From Pseudomonas helmanticensis (lineage in GTDB: Bacteria > Pseudomonadota > Gammaproteobacteria > Pseudomonadales > Pseudomonadaceae), in the NCBI RefSeq assembly GCF_900182985.1, contig NZ_FXUY01000001.1, forward strand, positions 1,798,001 to 1,862,000: a stretch of 64,000 bases of DNA. The letters are read 5' to 3'. The position numbers and the translations under genes are program-made. The notes below the pieces were generated by a model, which searched no databases, was not told where the DNA came from, and saw only the letters and a list, made by a program, of their open reading frames with translations. Below are positions 57,361-64,000 of the stretch, in pieces (within the stretch, counting starts at the first letter, position 1; every line of letters begins with the position of its first letter).

Positions 57361-57870
57361 ACGGATCCTTTCTCATTCCAAAACAGCTTTGTCCGACAAT
57401 ATGTAGTGATCAAAAATAATCACTACAAAACCGTTGACGGCGTCGTTTTGCTTTTGCATGATGAAGACGTTCCCCGATCGGGAACACTGGCAACATGCTT
57501 GAGCAAACTCGTCTGACCGCCGAGTTGTTTTTTCCGGATACACGCTGCCCACAAGGCAGATTGAAGAAGCTGACCTGGCCTGAACGTCCAGTACAAGGAC
57601 GAGAAGCGCTGGCGAAAATTCTCAAGACGCTTGTGGTCGACACTGAATATGTCGTCAAGGAGCCTCCCGGTTTTCGCTGCTTCTCCTCGTTGTGACGCTA
57701 TTGCGTAGCAGTTATTCAACACGACTACATGCAACAGATGCATGACCCCGTACTTCACACGGGCGAGCGCTGACGTCCTGGTTTCGGTGCCAGGGATCAA
57801 CTAACCGATGGGCTACCTGTATTAGCGAATCAACTTTGAAAGATCACCAGACTGGTCAAGGGGCAAAATC
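57361..57870. other. gene-free interval
   Basis: About 510 bases without a reliable gene. It contains the inverted repeat TGTAGTGAT/ATCACTACA (57402-57427), and hairpin-forming words CCCGT/ACGGG near 57744-57760 and CCTGG/CCAGG near 57777-57793 in the leader of the next gene. A 66-residue plus-strand frame (57495-57695) and a longer minus-strand frame are not convincing. Confidence 0.5.
57402..57427. promoter_or_regulatory. inverted repeat after the GNAT gene
   Basis: TGTAGTGAT (57402-57410) and ATCACTACA (57419-57427), perfect 9-bp arms with an AT-rich eight-base spacer. It could be an operator, or a terminator read on the minus strand; no T-run follows on the plus strand. Confidence 0.4.
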
Positions 57871-58200
57871 ATGAATCTGAACAATCAACCCACTATCGAA
57901 GAACTGGCTCGTATGTTCGCTGCGCAGAAAGACAGCCACGACAGCCATATTCTGTGGATCAGCAAATCGGGTCAGGTGCATATCGACTGCCTGGCGCCCC
58001 ATGCTGGCGAAGAAGAATTCGAGCAGAACACCCAGAACCTGCTGGCCCGCCTGAAGATGTACCGTCGCGGCCACGGTTATGTTGGCAAGAAAGCGGCAGC
58101 CGACAGGGACTTCATCGGTAATGTTCTGCAAACGCTGAAACAGGCGTGGGATTCGATGCAGAACAACAATGAAGTTCGGGTGATTGATCGGTTCTGCTGA
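57871..58200 (+). CDS. hypothetical protein
   Basis: 109 residues, AAGGGG before the ATG. Soluble, helical-beta mixed (TIEELARMFAAQKDSHDSHI, WISKSGQVHIDCLAPHAGEEEFEQN, LARLKMYRRGHGYVGKKAA). No recognised domain. A single gene with a strong terminator directly behind it. Confidence 0.7.
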   Translation: MNLNNQPTIEELARMFAAQKDSHDSHILWISKSGQVHIDCLAPHAGEEEFEQNTQNLLARLKMYRRGHGYVGKKAAADRDFIGNVLQTLKQAWDSMQNNNEVRVIDRFC

Positions 58201-58219
58201 GTTAGTCATCAAATAATTG

Positions 58220-58256
58220 AAAGGCCTGCTTCCTTAAAGGAAGCAGGCCTTTTTTT
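58220..58256 (+). terminator. intrinsic terminator
   Basis: AAGGCCTGCTTCC-TTAA-GGAAGCAGGCCTT followed by TTTTT, a textbook rho-independent terminator for the 57871 gene. Confidence 0.93.
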
Positions 58257-58295
58257 GTTCGCATGCATTGATTTGGCGTGACTGGAATTGCAGCC

Positions 58296-58468
58296 CCTCA
58301 CCCCAGCCCTCTCCCGAGGGAGAGGGAGCCGATCGAGTGATCTCAAGTCATCCGTCAACCCGGAACACCGAGTTGATTATGGATTCAGCAAAACTCTTTC
58401 AGGTCGGCGTATTACTCCAGCATCCCTCGGTCAGTCCCCTCTCACTCTGGGAGAGGGTTAGGGTGAGG
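58296..58468. repeat. MITE-like inverted-repeat element, copy 2
   Basis: 173 bases with the same terminal inverted repeats as the copy at 52982 (CCTCACCCC... / ...GAGAGGGTTAGGGTGAGG). Its right end overlaps the last codons of cynR, which therefore takes its stop codon from the element. Confidence 0.8.
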
Positions 58469-59345
58469 GCATCCCCCAGCCCAACACCATTTCAGCAAAC
58501 GCGACCGCCGCCGAACTGTGATAATTATTGCGCCGCCGCAACAACGCCGCCCCACGCTGCGGTGCATCACTCTCCAGCTGCAACCGGCGCAACGCCCGAT
58601 CCTCAGTCGCAATCGCCTGCGGCAACATCGTCGCCAGAGGCGAACAACGCACCACCTCCAGCAAGGTACTCACCGAGTTCACCTCTATCCGCACCTGCGG
58701 CGTAATCCCGTGCTGCCGAAAATACTCATCCACCGATAACCGCGTAATGAAGTCCGGCGCCAACAGAGCAAAGTCCAGTGCAGCGATATCTTCCGGCGTC
58801 AGCACTGAGCGACTGTCATACAGCGGATGCTCGCGCCCGACCATGATCCCCAAGGTTTCGGTAAACGCCGGAATACACTCGATCTCCGGGTTACGCACCG
58901 GTGTAAAGGCAATCGCAACATCCAGCGAGTCATCCGCCAGCCCCGCCTCGATGTCGTCCATCGACAACTCGAAAATCTGCAGATGAATCCCCGGATACCG
59001 CGCCGCAAAGTCGCGCACCAACGGCCCGACCAGATACGCCATGAACGTCGGCGTCATCGCCAGCCGCAACGTCCCGCGAGACAGATCCTTGACGTCATGC
59101 AGCGCGCGTTTACCCGCCTCCAGTTCCACCAGCACCCGGCGCGCGCATTCGATGTAAGCCTCGCCGGCATCGGTGGGTTTGACCGTGCGCGAGGTGCGAT
59201 CAAACAGATTCACACCGAGGGACTCTTCCAGTTGGCGGATCTGTTGCGACAAGGTCGGCTGCGACACATGCAGCGCCTCGGCAGCACGGGTGAAGCCGCC
59301 GTGATCGGCAACGGCCAGCAGATAACGCAAATGTCGCAGCAGCAT
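58458..59345 (-). CDS. cynR: LysR-type regulator of cyanate genes
   Basis: 295 residues from the ATG at 59345. Closely follows E. coli CynR in layout: MLLRHLRYLLAVADHGGFTRAAEALHVSQPTLSQQIRQLEESLGVNLFDR, then GTLRLAMTPTFMAYLVGPLVRDF and VEVNSVSTLLEVV-type effector segments. It is divergent from cynS (120-base gap) and should activate it in response to cyanate. The final residues (MPSP) and stop come from the MITE-like element. Confidence 0.88.
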   Translation of the reverse strand: MLLRHLRYLLAVADHGGFTRAAEALHVSQPTLSQQIRQLEESLGVNLFDRTSRTVKPTDAGEAYIECARRVLVELEAGKRALHDVKDLSRGTLRLAMTPTFMAYLVGPLVRDFAARYPGIHLQIFELSMDDIEAGLADDSLDVAIAFTPVRNPEIECIPAFTETLGIMVGREHPLYDSRSVLTPEDIAALDFALLAPDFITRLSVDEYFRQHGITPQVRIEVNSVSTLLEVVRCSPLATMLPQAIATEDRALRRLQLESDAPQRGAALLRRRNNYHSSAAVAFAEMVLGWGMPSP

Positions 59346-59465
59346 GGGGCACACCATCTATAGGCAGAACTTATGTGAAGCATTGTATATCGGTCTTGGA
59401 CGCTATGGATCAATCGGCAGAAGATTGCTCCCACACAGCAAGCCAACCCTGAAAGGAGTGACACC

Positions 59466-59933
59466 ATGCAACAGTCCCACGCCTACAACGACACCAGCCT
59501 GGCCCTGACCACCCGCGTTCTCGACGCCAAGGCACGCAAAGATCTGTCGTGGCAGGATCTTGCCGACGGCACCGGCCTCAGCCTGGCGTACGTCACCGCC
59601 GCTCTGCTCGGCCAGCATCCGCTGCCGGAAAATGCCGCCCAAGTGGTCGGCGACAAGCTGGAACTGAGCGTTGAAGACGTCGCGGCGATGCAGATCATCC
59701 CCCTGCGTGGCAGCCTCAGCGGCGTACCGACCGACCCGACCATCTACCGCTTCCACGAGATGATCCAGATCTACGGCACCACGCTCAAAGCATTGGTTCA
59801 CGAGCAGTTCGGCGATGGCATCATCAGCGCGATCAACTTCAAACTCGACATCAAGAAAGTCGAAGACCCGGAAGGTGGTTCCCGCGCCGTGGTCACCCTC
59901 GACGGCAAATTCCTGCCGCTGCGTCCGTTCTGA
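59466..59933 (+). CDS. cynS: cyanase
   Basis: 155 residues, AAAGGAG before the ATG. N-terminal helical domain and C-terminal catalytic part with Arg95 and Glu98 ([11 protein letters not shown]) and Ser121 ([10 protein letters not shown]), equivalent to the E. coli catalytic trio. Converts cyanate and bicarbonate to ammonia and two CO2; works as a decamer. First gene of cynS-DUF2790-cynT. Confidence 0.95.
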   Translation: MQQSHAYNDTSLALTTRVLDAKARKDLSWQDLADGTGLSLAYVTAALLGQHPLPENAAQVVGDKLELSVEDVAAMQIIPLRGSLSGVPTDPTIYRFHEMIQIYGTTLKALVHEQFGDGIISAINFKLDIKKVEDPEGGSRAVVTLDGKFLPLRPF

Positions 59934-60014
59934 TCCGCACCGGCCCGCACCGTGCGTGCGGGCCAACCCACCTCGAATGGCTACCCGTCACCCAATACAT
60001 CTGGAGGCTGCCCC

Positions 60015-60251
60015 ATGCAAAAAATCCTGTTGACCCTGGCCCTGCTCGGCGGTTTTTGCGCCCAGGCATTTGCCGCCGACGAGGCCGTCGCCTACCGCTA
60101 CGGCATGCAACTGGATATCGCCCAAGTGCTGAGCATTACCCCGGTTGCCGAGGTGTGTGGCGTGGTGCCGGTCGAGATGACGTATCTGGACAGCAACGGC
60201 GGCAAACACATTCTTCAATACAGCGAATTCGGCAGCGGTTGCTCAAACTAA
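60015..60251 (+). CDS. DUF2790 small secreted protein
   Basis: 78 residues, GGAGG upstream. Signal peptide (MQKILLTLALLGGFCAQAFA), then a small DUF2790 domain (YRYGMQLDIAQVLSITPVAEVCGVVPVEMTYLDSNG, ending HILQYSEFGSGCSN). Periplasmic, function unknown, widespread in Pseudomonas. It is placed between cynS and cynT with a 12-base gap before cynT, so it is co-expressed with the cyanate genes. Confidence 0.82.
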   Translation: MQKILLTLALLGGFCAQAFAADEAVAYRYGMQLDIAQVLSITPVAEVCGVVPVEMTYLDSNGGKHILQYSEFGSGCSN

Positions 60252-60263
60252 GAGGACAACACC

Positions 60264-60923
60264 ATGAAAAACCTGATTGATGGCTTCCTGAAATTCCAGA
60301 ACGAAGCGTTCCCGCAACGCACCGAACTGTTCAAACACCTGGCGACGACGCAACAGCCCGGCACCTTGTTCATCACCTGTTCCGACAGCCGTGTGGTGCC
60401 GGAATTGCTGACTCAACAAGAGCCCGGCGAGCTGTTCGTGATTCGTAACGCCGGTAATATCGTGCCGTCGTACAGCCCGCATCCAGGCGGGGTTTCGGCG
60501 ACAGTAGAATATGCAGTGGCGGTGCTCGGGGTGACTGACATCGTGATCTGCGGGCATTCGGACTGCGGCGCAATGACCGCGATTGCCAAGTGCAAATGCA
60601 TGGATCACCTGCCCGCCGTCAGCGGTTGGCTGCAGCATGCCGAGTCGGCAAAAGTGGTGAATGAAGCGCGAACGCATGCCAGTGACGCGGCGAAATTGAG
60701 CTCGATGGTGCGCGAGAACGTGATCGCGCAACTGGCGAATATCCAGACTCATCCGAGTGTGCGTCTGGCGCAGGAAAAAGGCCTGCTGAACCTGCATGGC
60801 TGGGTGTATGACATCGAGACCGGCTCGATCGATGCGCTGTCCTCGGACCGCCGAACGTTTGTGCCGCTGGCCGAACAACCGGCGACTTGCGCGATTCATG
60901 CCCAAACCACCCACGCTGCCTGA
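60264..60923 (+). CDS. cynT: beta-carbonic anhydrase of the cyanate operon
   Basis: 219 residues. Zinc ligands in [10 protein letters not shown] and [11 protein letters not shown] (Cys, Asp, His, Cys) typical of beta-class carbonic anhydrase, plus [29 protein letters not shown]. Recaptures the CO2 made by cyanase as bicarbonate, which cyanase needs as substrate. Confidence 0.93.
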   Translation: MKNLIDGFLKFQNEAFPQRTELFKHLATTQQPGTLFITCSDSRVVPELLTQQEPGELFVIRNAGNIVPSYSPHPGGVSATVEYAVAVLGVTDIVICGHSDCGAMTAIAKCKCMDHLPAVSGWLQHAESAKVVNEARTHASDAAKLSSMVRENVIAQLANIQTHPSVRLAQEKGLLNLHGWVYDIETGSIDALSSDRRTFVPLAEQPATCAIHAQTTHAA

Positions 60924-60929
60924 GCAATT

Positions 60930-61032
60930 GAGCGTTCCCACGCTCTGCGTGGGAATGCCTCAGGGGACGCTCTGCGTCCAGTGACGCGGAGCGTCACGGG
61001 CTGCGTTCCCACGCTGGAGCGTGGGAACGATC
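60930..61032. repeat. BIME-type repeat
   Basis: Third copy of the GTTCCCACGCTCTGCGTGGG composite element, between convergent cynT and the aldehyde dehydrogenase gene. Confidence 0.85.
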
Positions 61033-61045
61033 ACCAAATGCGGCA

Positions 61046-62548
61046 TCAGCGTTTTACCGTGAGGTCTACTTGAGTCATGCGGCTACGAACAGTGAACACG
61101 CCATCACCCGACAAGATCGCACTGCGCGCAAACAAGCGCCCACTCTCCCAGTTCGAAAGGCCCAGTTCCGGCTTGTTCAGCGCGTACTGGCCGTCGACCC
61201 AACGGGTGATGCCGTTGCCCACGAACGGCGCATTCACCGCGTTGTAAAAGCGCTCCTGCACCTGCGCATCTTCACTGATCAACGACACGGTGAACTGCGG
61301 GCTATGGCGGTTGAACAGCGCAATCGCCTGGTCCAGGTCATCGACGATCATCAGGCTGACTTCGGGGGTTTCCTCCCATTCCCACTCGCGACCTAGATCG
61401 GCTTCCGCCAATGCCTCGGCCAACGCCTCAGTCTGATAACCCTCGGCGCGATACACCTCGACCGTCGCGTTCTGCCACTCAGCCGGCAGATAACCTTCAC
61501 TGCCCTCGACGATGTGCAATTTGCAGCCTTGCCCACGCGCGATGCCGGCCTGCTGCAATGCACCGAGAAACAACGGCAGCAATTCAACCGCACGCTCGCG
61601 CTGAATCAGGCAAACGTTCAGCGTGTTGCAGACTTTGCGGTCCAGCGAGTTACGCACCACCGCCGCAAAGCGTGTGGCATCGGCAGCACGATCGGCAATC
61701 AGCCACGCTCCACCCGTACCGTGCAGGCTGACGGCGGTGCCGGCCTGCTGGGCGATGCTGCCGAGTTGACTGACCGCACGCCCCGAACCGCGCGCCACCG
61801 CCAGCGACAGACGTCGGTCGGCGAACATCGCCCAGCCGGCCGCATGATTGACGCTTTCCACCAACGACACCGCACCGGCCGGCAAACCGGCAGCGGCCAG
61901 CGCCGGGTTCAAGGCATGAGTAACGATGGCTTGCGCGGTGCCCAAAGCATCGCTGCCAATGCGTAACACCGCGGTGTTGCCGGTGCGCAGGACACCGGCG
62001 GCATCGGCGAACACGTTCGGCCGCCCTTCGAAGACAAAAGCGACGATGCCCAACGGCGAGACGACTTGCTCGATCTTCCAGCCATCGTGTTCGACGCTGC
62101 TGATGACTTTGCCCCGGGTCGGCGCGGCATCACGCCAGGCGCGCAGGCCGGCGATCATGTCGTTGCGCATGCGCTCATCGGCGAGCAAGCGGGTGGTCGA
62201 GCGACCACGCGCCTTGGCCCGTTCGATATCGGCAAGGTTGGCCGAGGCAATGTTCGCCCAGCACTGCGGGGTCTCAAGGCGTTGTGCGAACAGGTCGAAA
62301 AATTGGCTGATCGCTTCATCCGAGACCGTCGACAACGCGGTAAACGCCGCTGCCGCACGCTCGATTGCCACCGCCGCTGCTTGCTGATCAGCCACCGGAA
62401 TCAGCAACAACTCGCCGCTCACCTGCTCCACCAGCAGGTGGTCACCGGGCTGAAAACGCGCGGCCAGTTCGGGGCTGACCACGGTGACGCGGTTACCGGC
62501 GAAAGGGATCGGCGTGCCAGCGACGAGACGTTCGAGTGCAAGAGACAT
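61046..62548 (-). CDS. ProA-like aldehyde dehydrogenase
   Basis: 500 residues. The core resembles gamma-glutamyl phosphate reductase ProA: VVSPLGIVAFVFEGRPNVFADAAGVLRTGNTAVLRIGS, GTGGAWLIADRAADATRF and catalytic Cys in RKVCNTLNVCLI. It is about 80 residues longer than ProA and has a beta-rich N-terminal extension (residues 1-50). A housekeeping proA is expected elsewhere, so this is a paralogue reducing or oxidising another acyl phosphate or semialdehyde. Followed after a BIME by convergent cynT. Confidence 0.75.
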   Translation of the reverse strand: MSLALERLVAGTPIPFAGNRVTVVSPELAARFQPGDHLLVEQVSGELLLIPVADQQAAAVAIERAAAAFTALSTVSDEAISQFFDLFAQRLETPQCWANIASANLADIERAKARGRSTTRLLADERMRNDMIAGLRAWRDAAPTRGKVISSVEHDGWKIEQVVSPLGIVAFVFEGRPNVFADAAGVLRTGNTAVLRIGSDALGTAQAIVTHALNPALAAAGLPAGAVSLVESVNHAAGWAMFADRRLSLAVARGSGRAVSQLGSIAQQAGTAVSLHGTGGAWLIADRAADATRFAAVVRNSLDRKVCNTLNVCLIQRERAVELLPLFLGALQQAGIARGQGCKLHIVEGSEGYLPAEWQNATVEVYRAEGYQTEALAEALAEADLGREWEWEETPEVSLMIVDDLDQAIALFNRHSPQFTVSLISEDAQVQERFYNAVNAPFVGNGITRWVDGQYALNKPELGLSNWESGRLFARSAILSGDGVFTVRSRMTQVDLTVKR

Positions 62549-62630
62549 TAAGCGGATTCACCATGCAAAGGGCGGCCGGAAAATGTAGCGGATTACTCGA
62601 TGAAATACACCTCTTCAAACACTAAAGAAA

Positions 62631-62724
62631 CCTGTGGGAGCTGGCTTGCCAGCGATAGCGGTGGTTCAGTCAAATTTATTGTGACTGACAGGACCTCATC
62701 GCTGGCAAGCCAGCTCCCACAGGG
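62631..62724. repeat. REP-type inverted repeat
   Basis: CCTGTGGGAGCTGGCTTGCC... and its complement ...CAGCTCCCACAGGG, enclosing about 45 bases, between the glutaminase 3' end and the aldehyde dehydrogenase promoter. Confidence 0.88.
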
Positions 62725-62747
62725 TTTGGGGTGTTTGGCGGATCGGG

Positions 62748-63656
62748 TCAGAAGACCGACCAGCCGATCCGCGCGCTGAGCATCTCCAGCGCCGCCATCC
62801 CTGCCAGCGAGTTACCGGCGGCATTCAGTTCCGGCGACCACACGCACACGGTGAACTGCCCCGGCACCACTGCAACAATCCCGCCACCGACGCCACTCTT
62901 GCCCGGCAGCCCGACGCGGTAGGCAAAGTTGCCCGCCTCGTCATACAGGCCGCTGGTGGCCATGATCGAATTGACCTGCTGGGTCTGGCGCCGCGTCAGA
63001 ACCTGCTCGCCGCTGTGCTTGCAATAACCGTCGTTGGCCAAAAAGCAGAAGGCCCGCGCCAGGTCAATGCAGTTCATCCGTAAGGCGCAGTGGCTGAAGT
63101 AACTGCGCAACACCGCCTCGACGTCATTGTGGAAATTGCCGAACGACTGCATCAGATACGCCATCGCCGCGTTGCGCGCGCGGTGCTGGTATTCGGAGTC
63201 GGCGACTTTGCCGTCGATCATGATCTGCGGGTTGCCGGACAGGCGTCGGACAAAGTCGCGCATCGACAGAGTCGGTGCGGCGAAGCGTGATTGATTGATG
63301 TCGCAGATCACCAGCGCGCCGGCGTTGATGAATGGATTACGCGGCCGACCGCGCTCGAACTCCAGCTGCACCAGCGAGTTGAACGGCTGGCCGGAAGGCT
63401 CGTGACCGAGGCGCTCCCAGATCGCCTCGCCGGAATGATCGATGGCCTGCACCAGGCTGAACACCTTGGAAATACTCTGCACCGAGAACGGCGTTTCGGC
63501 GTCACCGGCGCAGTACATCTCGCCGTCGTTGCCGTACACGGCGATGCCCAGTTGATTGGCCGGCACGGTGCCGAGGGCGGGAATGTAGTCAGCCACTTTG
63601 CCCTGCCCGATCAGGGGCCGGACAGCGTCAAGGATCTCGTTCAACAGCGCTTGCAT
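62748..63656 (-). CDS. glsB: glutaminase
   Basis: 302 residues from the ATG at 63656, the usual length. Serine-dependent beta-lactamase-like fold: catalytic Ser-x2-Lys in [31 protein letters not shown], and [16 protein letters not shown]. Hydrolyses glutamine to glutamate and ammonia. A longer reading upstream lacks a ribosome site and is low quality. Confidence 0.92.
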   Translation of the reverse strand: MQALLNEILDAVRPLIGQGKVADYIPALGTVPANQLGIAVYGNDGEMYCAGDAETPFSVQSISKVFSLVQAIDHSGEAIWERLGHEPSGQPFNSLVQLEFERGRPRNPFINAGALVICDINQSRFAAPTLSMRDFVRRLSGNPQIMIDGKVADSEYQHRARNAAMAYLMQSFGNFHNDVEAVLRSYFSHCALRMNCIDLARAFCFLANDGYCKHSGEQVLTRRQTQQVNSIMATSGLYDEAGNFAYRVGLPGKSGVGGGIVAVVPGQFTVCVWSPELNAAGNSLAGMAALEMLSARIGWSVF

Positions 63657-63903
63657 GCCGGGTTCCGAAGTCTCGCCCCATGGGATCGCGGGGACACTGG
63701 GGCTAGACGCTGCGCAACAGAATCGCATCACACAGGCTGACACATTGCTCCCCTGTAGGAAGCGTGTGTATTGCAATGTATATGGCGACCGCGCAGACAC
63801 ACCAGGCGTGGAAAGCCGACCGCCGGCGACACATCGCCGATACACCGCGACGCTGAAATACCCCGGTCGAAATCACTTCCCCCCCTCGCACCGGAGAACT
63901 CCC

Positions 63904-64000
63904 ATGCTCACCCTCAAAACCCTGCACCTGCACCTCGACCGCGCCGGACTCTGGCTCGCGCCATTGACCTTGCGGCTATTCATCGCCTGGGAGTTTTTCG
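63904..64000 (+). CDS. DoxX-family membrane protein, 3' end missing
   Basis: The first 32 residues (MLTLKTLHLHLDRAGLWLAP, then LTLRLFIAWEFF) with GGAG before the ATG look like the start of a DoxX/YqjF-type inner-membrane protein, whose first helix usually reads LRL-x-hydrophobic-W-EFF. The gene runs off the window. Confidence 0.6.
   Translation, partial: MLTLKTLHLHLDRAGLWLAPLTLRLFIAWEFF

Noticed and set aside
57495..57695. 66-residue plus-strand frame (MLEQTRLTAELFFPDTRCPQ...)
   Set aside because: No Shine-Dalgarno and no recognised family; could be a gene remnant but cannot be supported.
57423..57800. 125-residue minus-strand frame in the 57.4-57.9 kb gap
   Set aside because: No ribosome site, odd composition, no domain; it runs through the inverted repeat and the leader hairpins.

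Overview
The window is a stretch of a fluorescent-group Pseudomonas chromosome. The evidence is the high GC content with C/G-ending codons, the dense REP/BIME repeats of the 'GTAGGAGCTGCC...GGCTGCGATC' type typical of the P. fluorescens lineage, and the gene families present (DUF6124, DUF2789, DUF2790, an AprA serralysin, a two-cysteine DksA). No rRNA, tRNA, CRISPR array, integrase or insertion sequence was found. All calls come from reading the sequence; no database search was run.

Layout. 1-9.3 kb holds the end of a multisubunit cation/proton antiporter (phaFG), a DUF3995 membrane protein, a DUF2946 protein with a TonB-dependent receptor, a ProX-like binding protein, several small unknown genes, a chemoreceptor with a C-terminal sensory extension, and a DksA2-type regulator. 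9.6-26.3 kb is a complete myo-inositol locus: iolC-iolE-iolB-iolA-iolI-iolD-iolG-iolH-like-oxidoreductase, then ABC uptake genes (binding protein, ATPase, permease), all on the minus strand, with a divergent RpiR-type iolR. AT-rich GGAA-N6-TTCC-like sites lie at the iolC/iolR junction and upstream of the transporter. 26.4-34.3 kb has a GST, an AlkD-like protein, a GNAT pseudogene, and an SDR-cupin / LysR / SDR-AhpD-flavoprotein cluster in which each of the two SDRs lacks a different catalytic residue.

34.4-37.4 kb holds a Tle1-like (DUF2235) lipase with a DUF2931 lipoprotein as probable effector/immunity pair, then a DUF6124 gene. The DUF6124 gene is preceded by an elaborate inverted-repeat leader in which an anti-Shine-Dalgarno octamer can pair either with the ribosome site or with an upstream copy. 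This is the strongest candidate for an undescribed regulatory element here. 37.7-48.8 kb has a periplasmic sulfatase with a FadL porin and a DUF3313 lipoprotein, a GabP-type permease behind a cloverleaf-like repeat, a DapF paralogue with an altered active site, a DUF4287 protein, and arsR-arsC-arsH followed by an MFS transporter with no arsB, then a LysR gene.

48.9-64 kb has a GMC oxidoreductase and MFS symporter, a DUF427 protein, an orphan serralysin, topoisomerase III behind a LexA-like SOS box, a GNAT enzyme, a cyanate module (cynR / cynS-DUF2790-cynT), a ProA-like aldehyde dehydrogenase, glutaminase, and the start of a DoxX gene. REP/BIME repeats sit in many intergenic gaps, and a ~174-bp inverted-repeat element is present twice.
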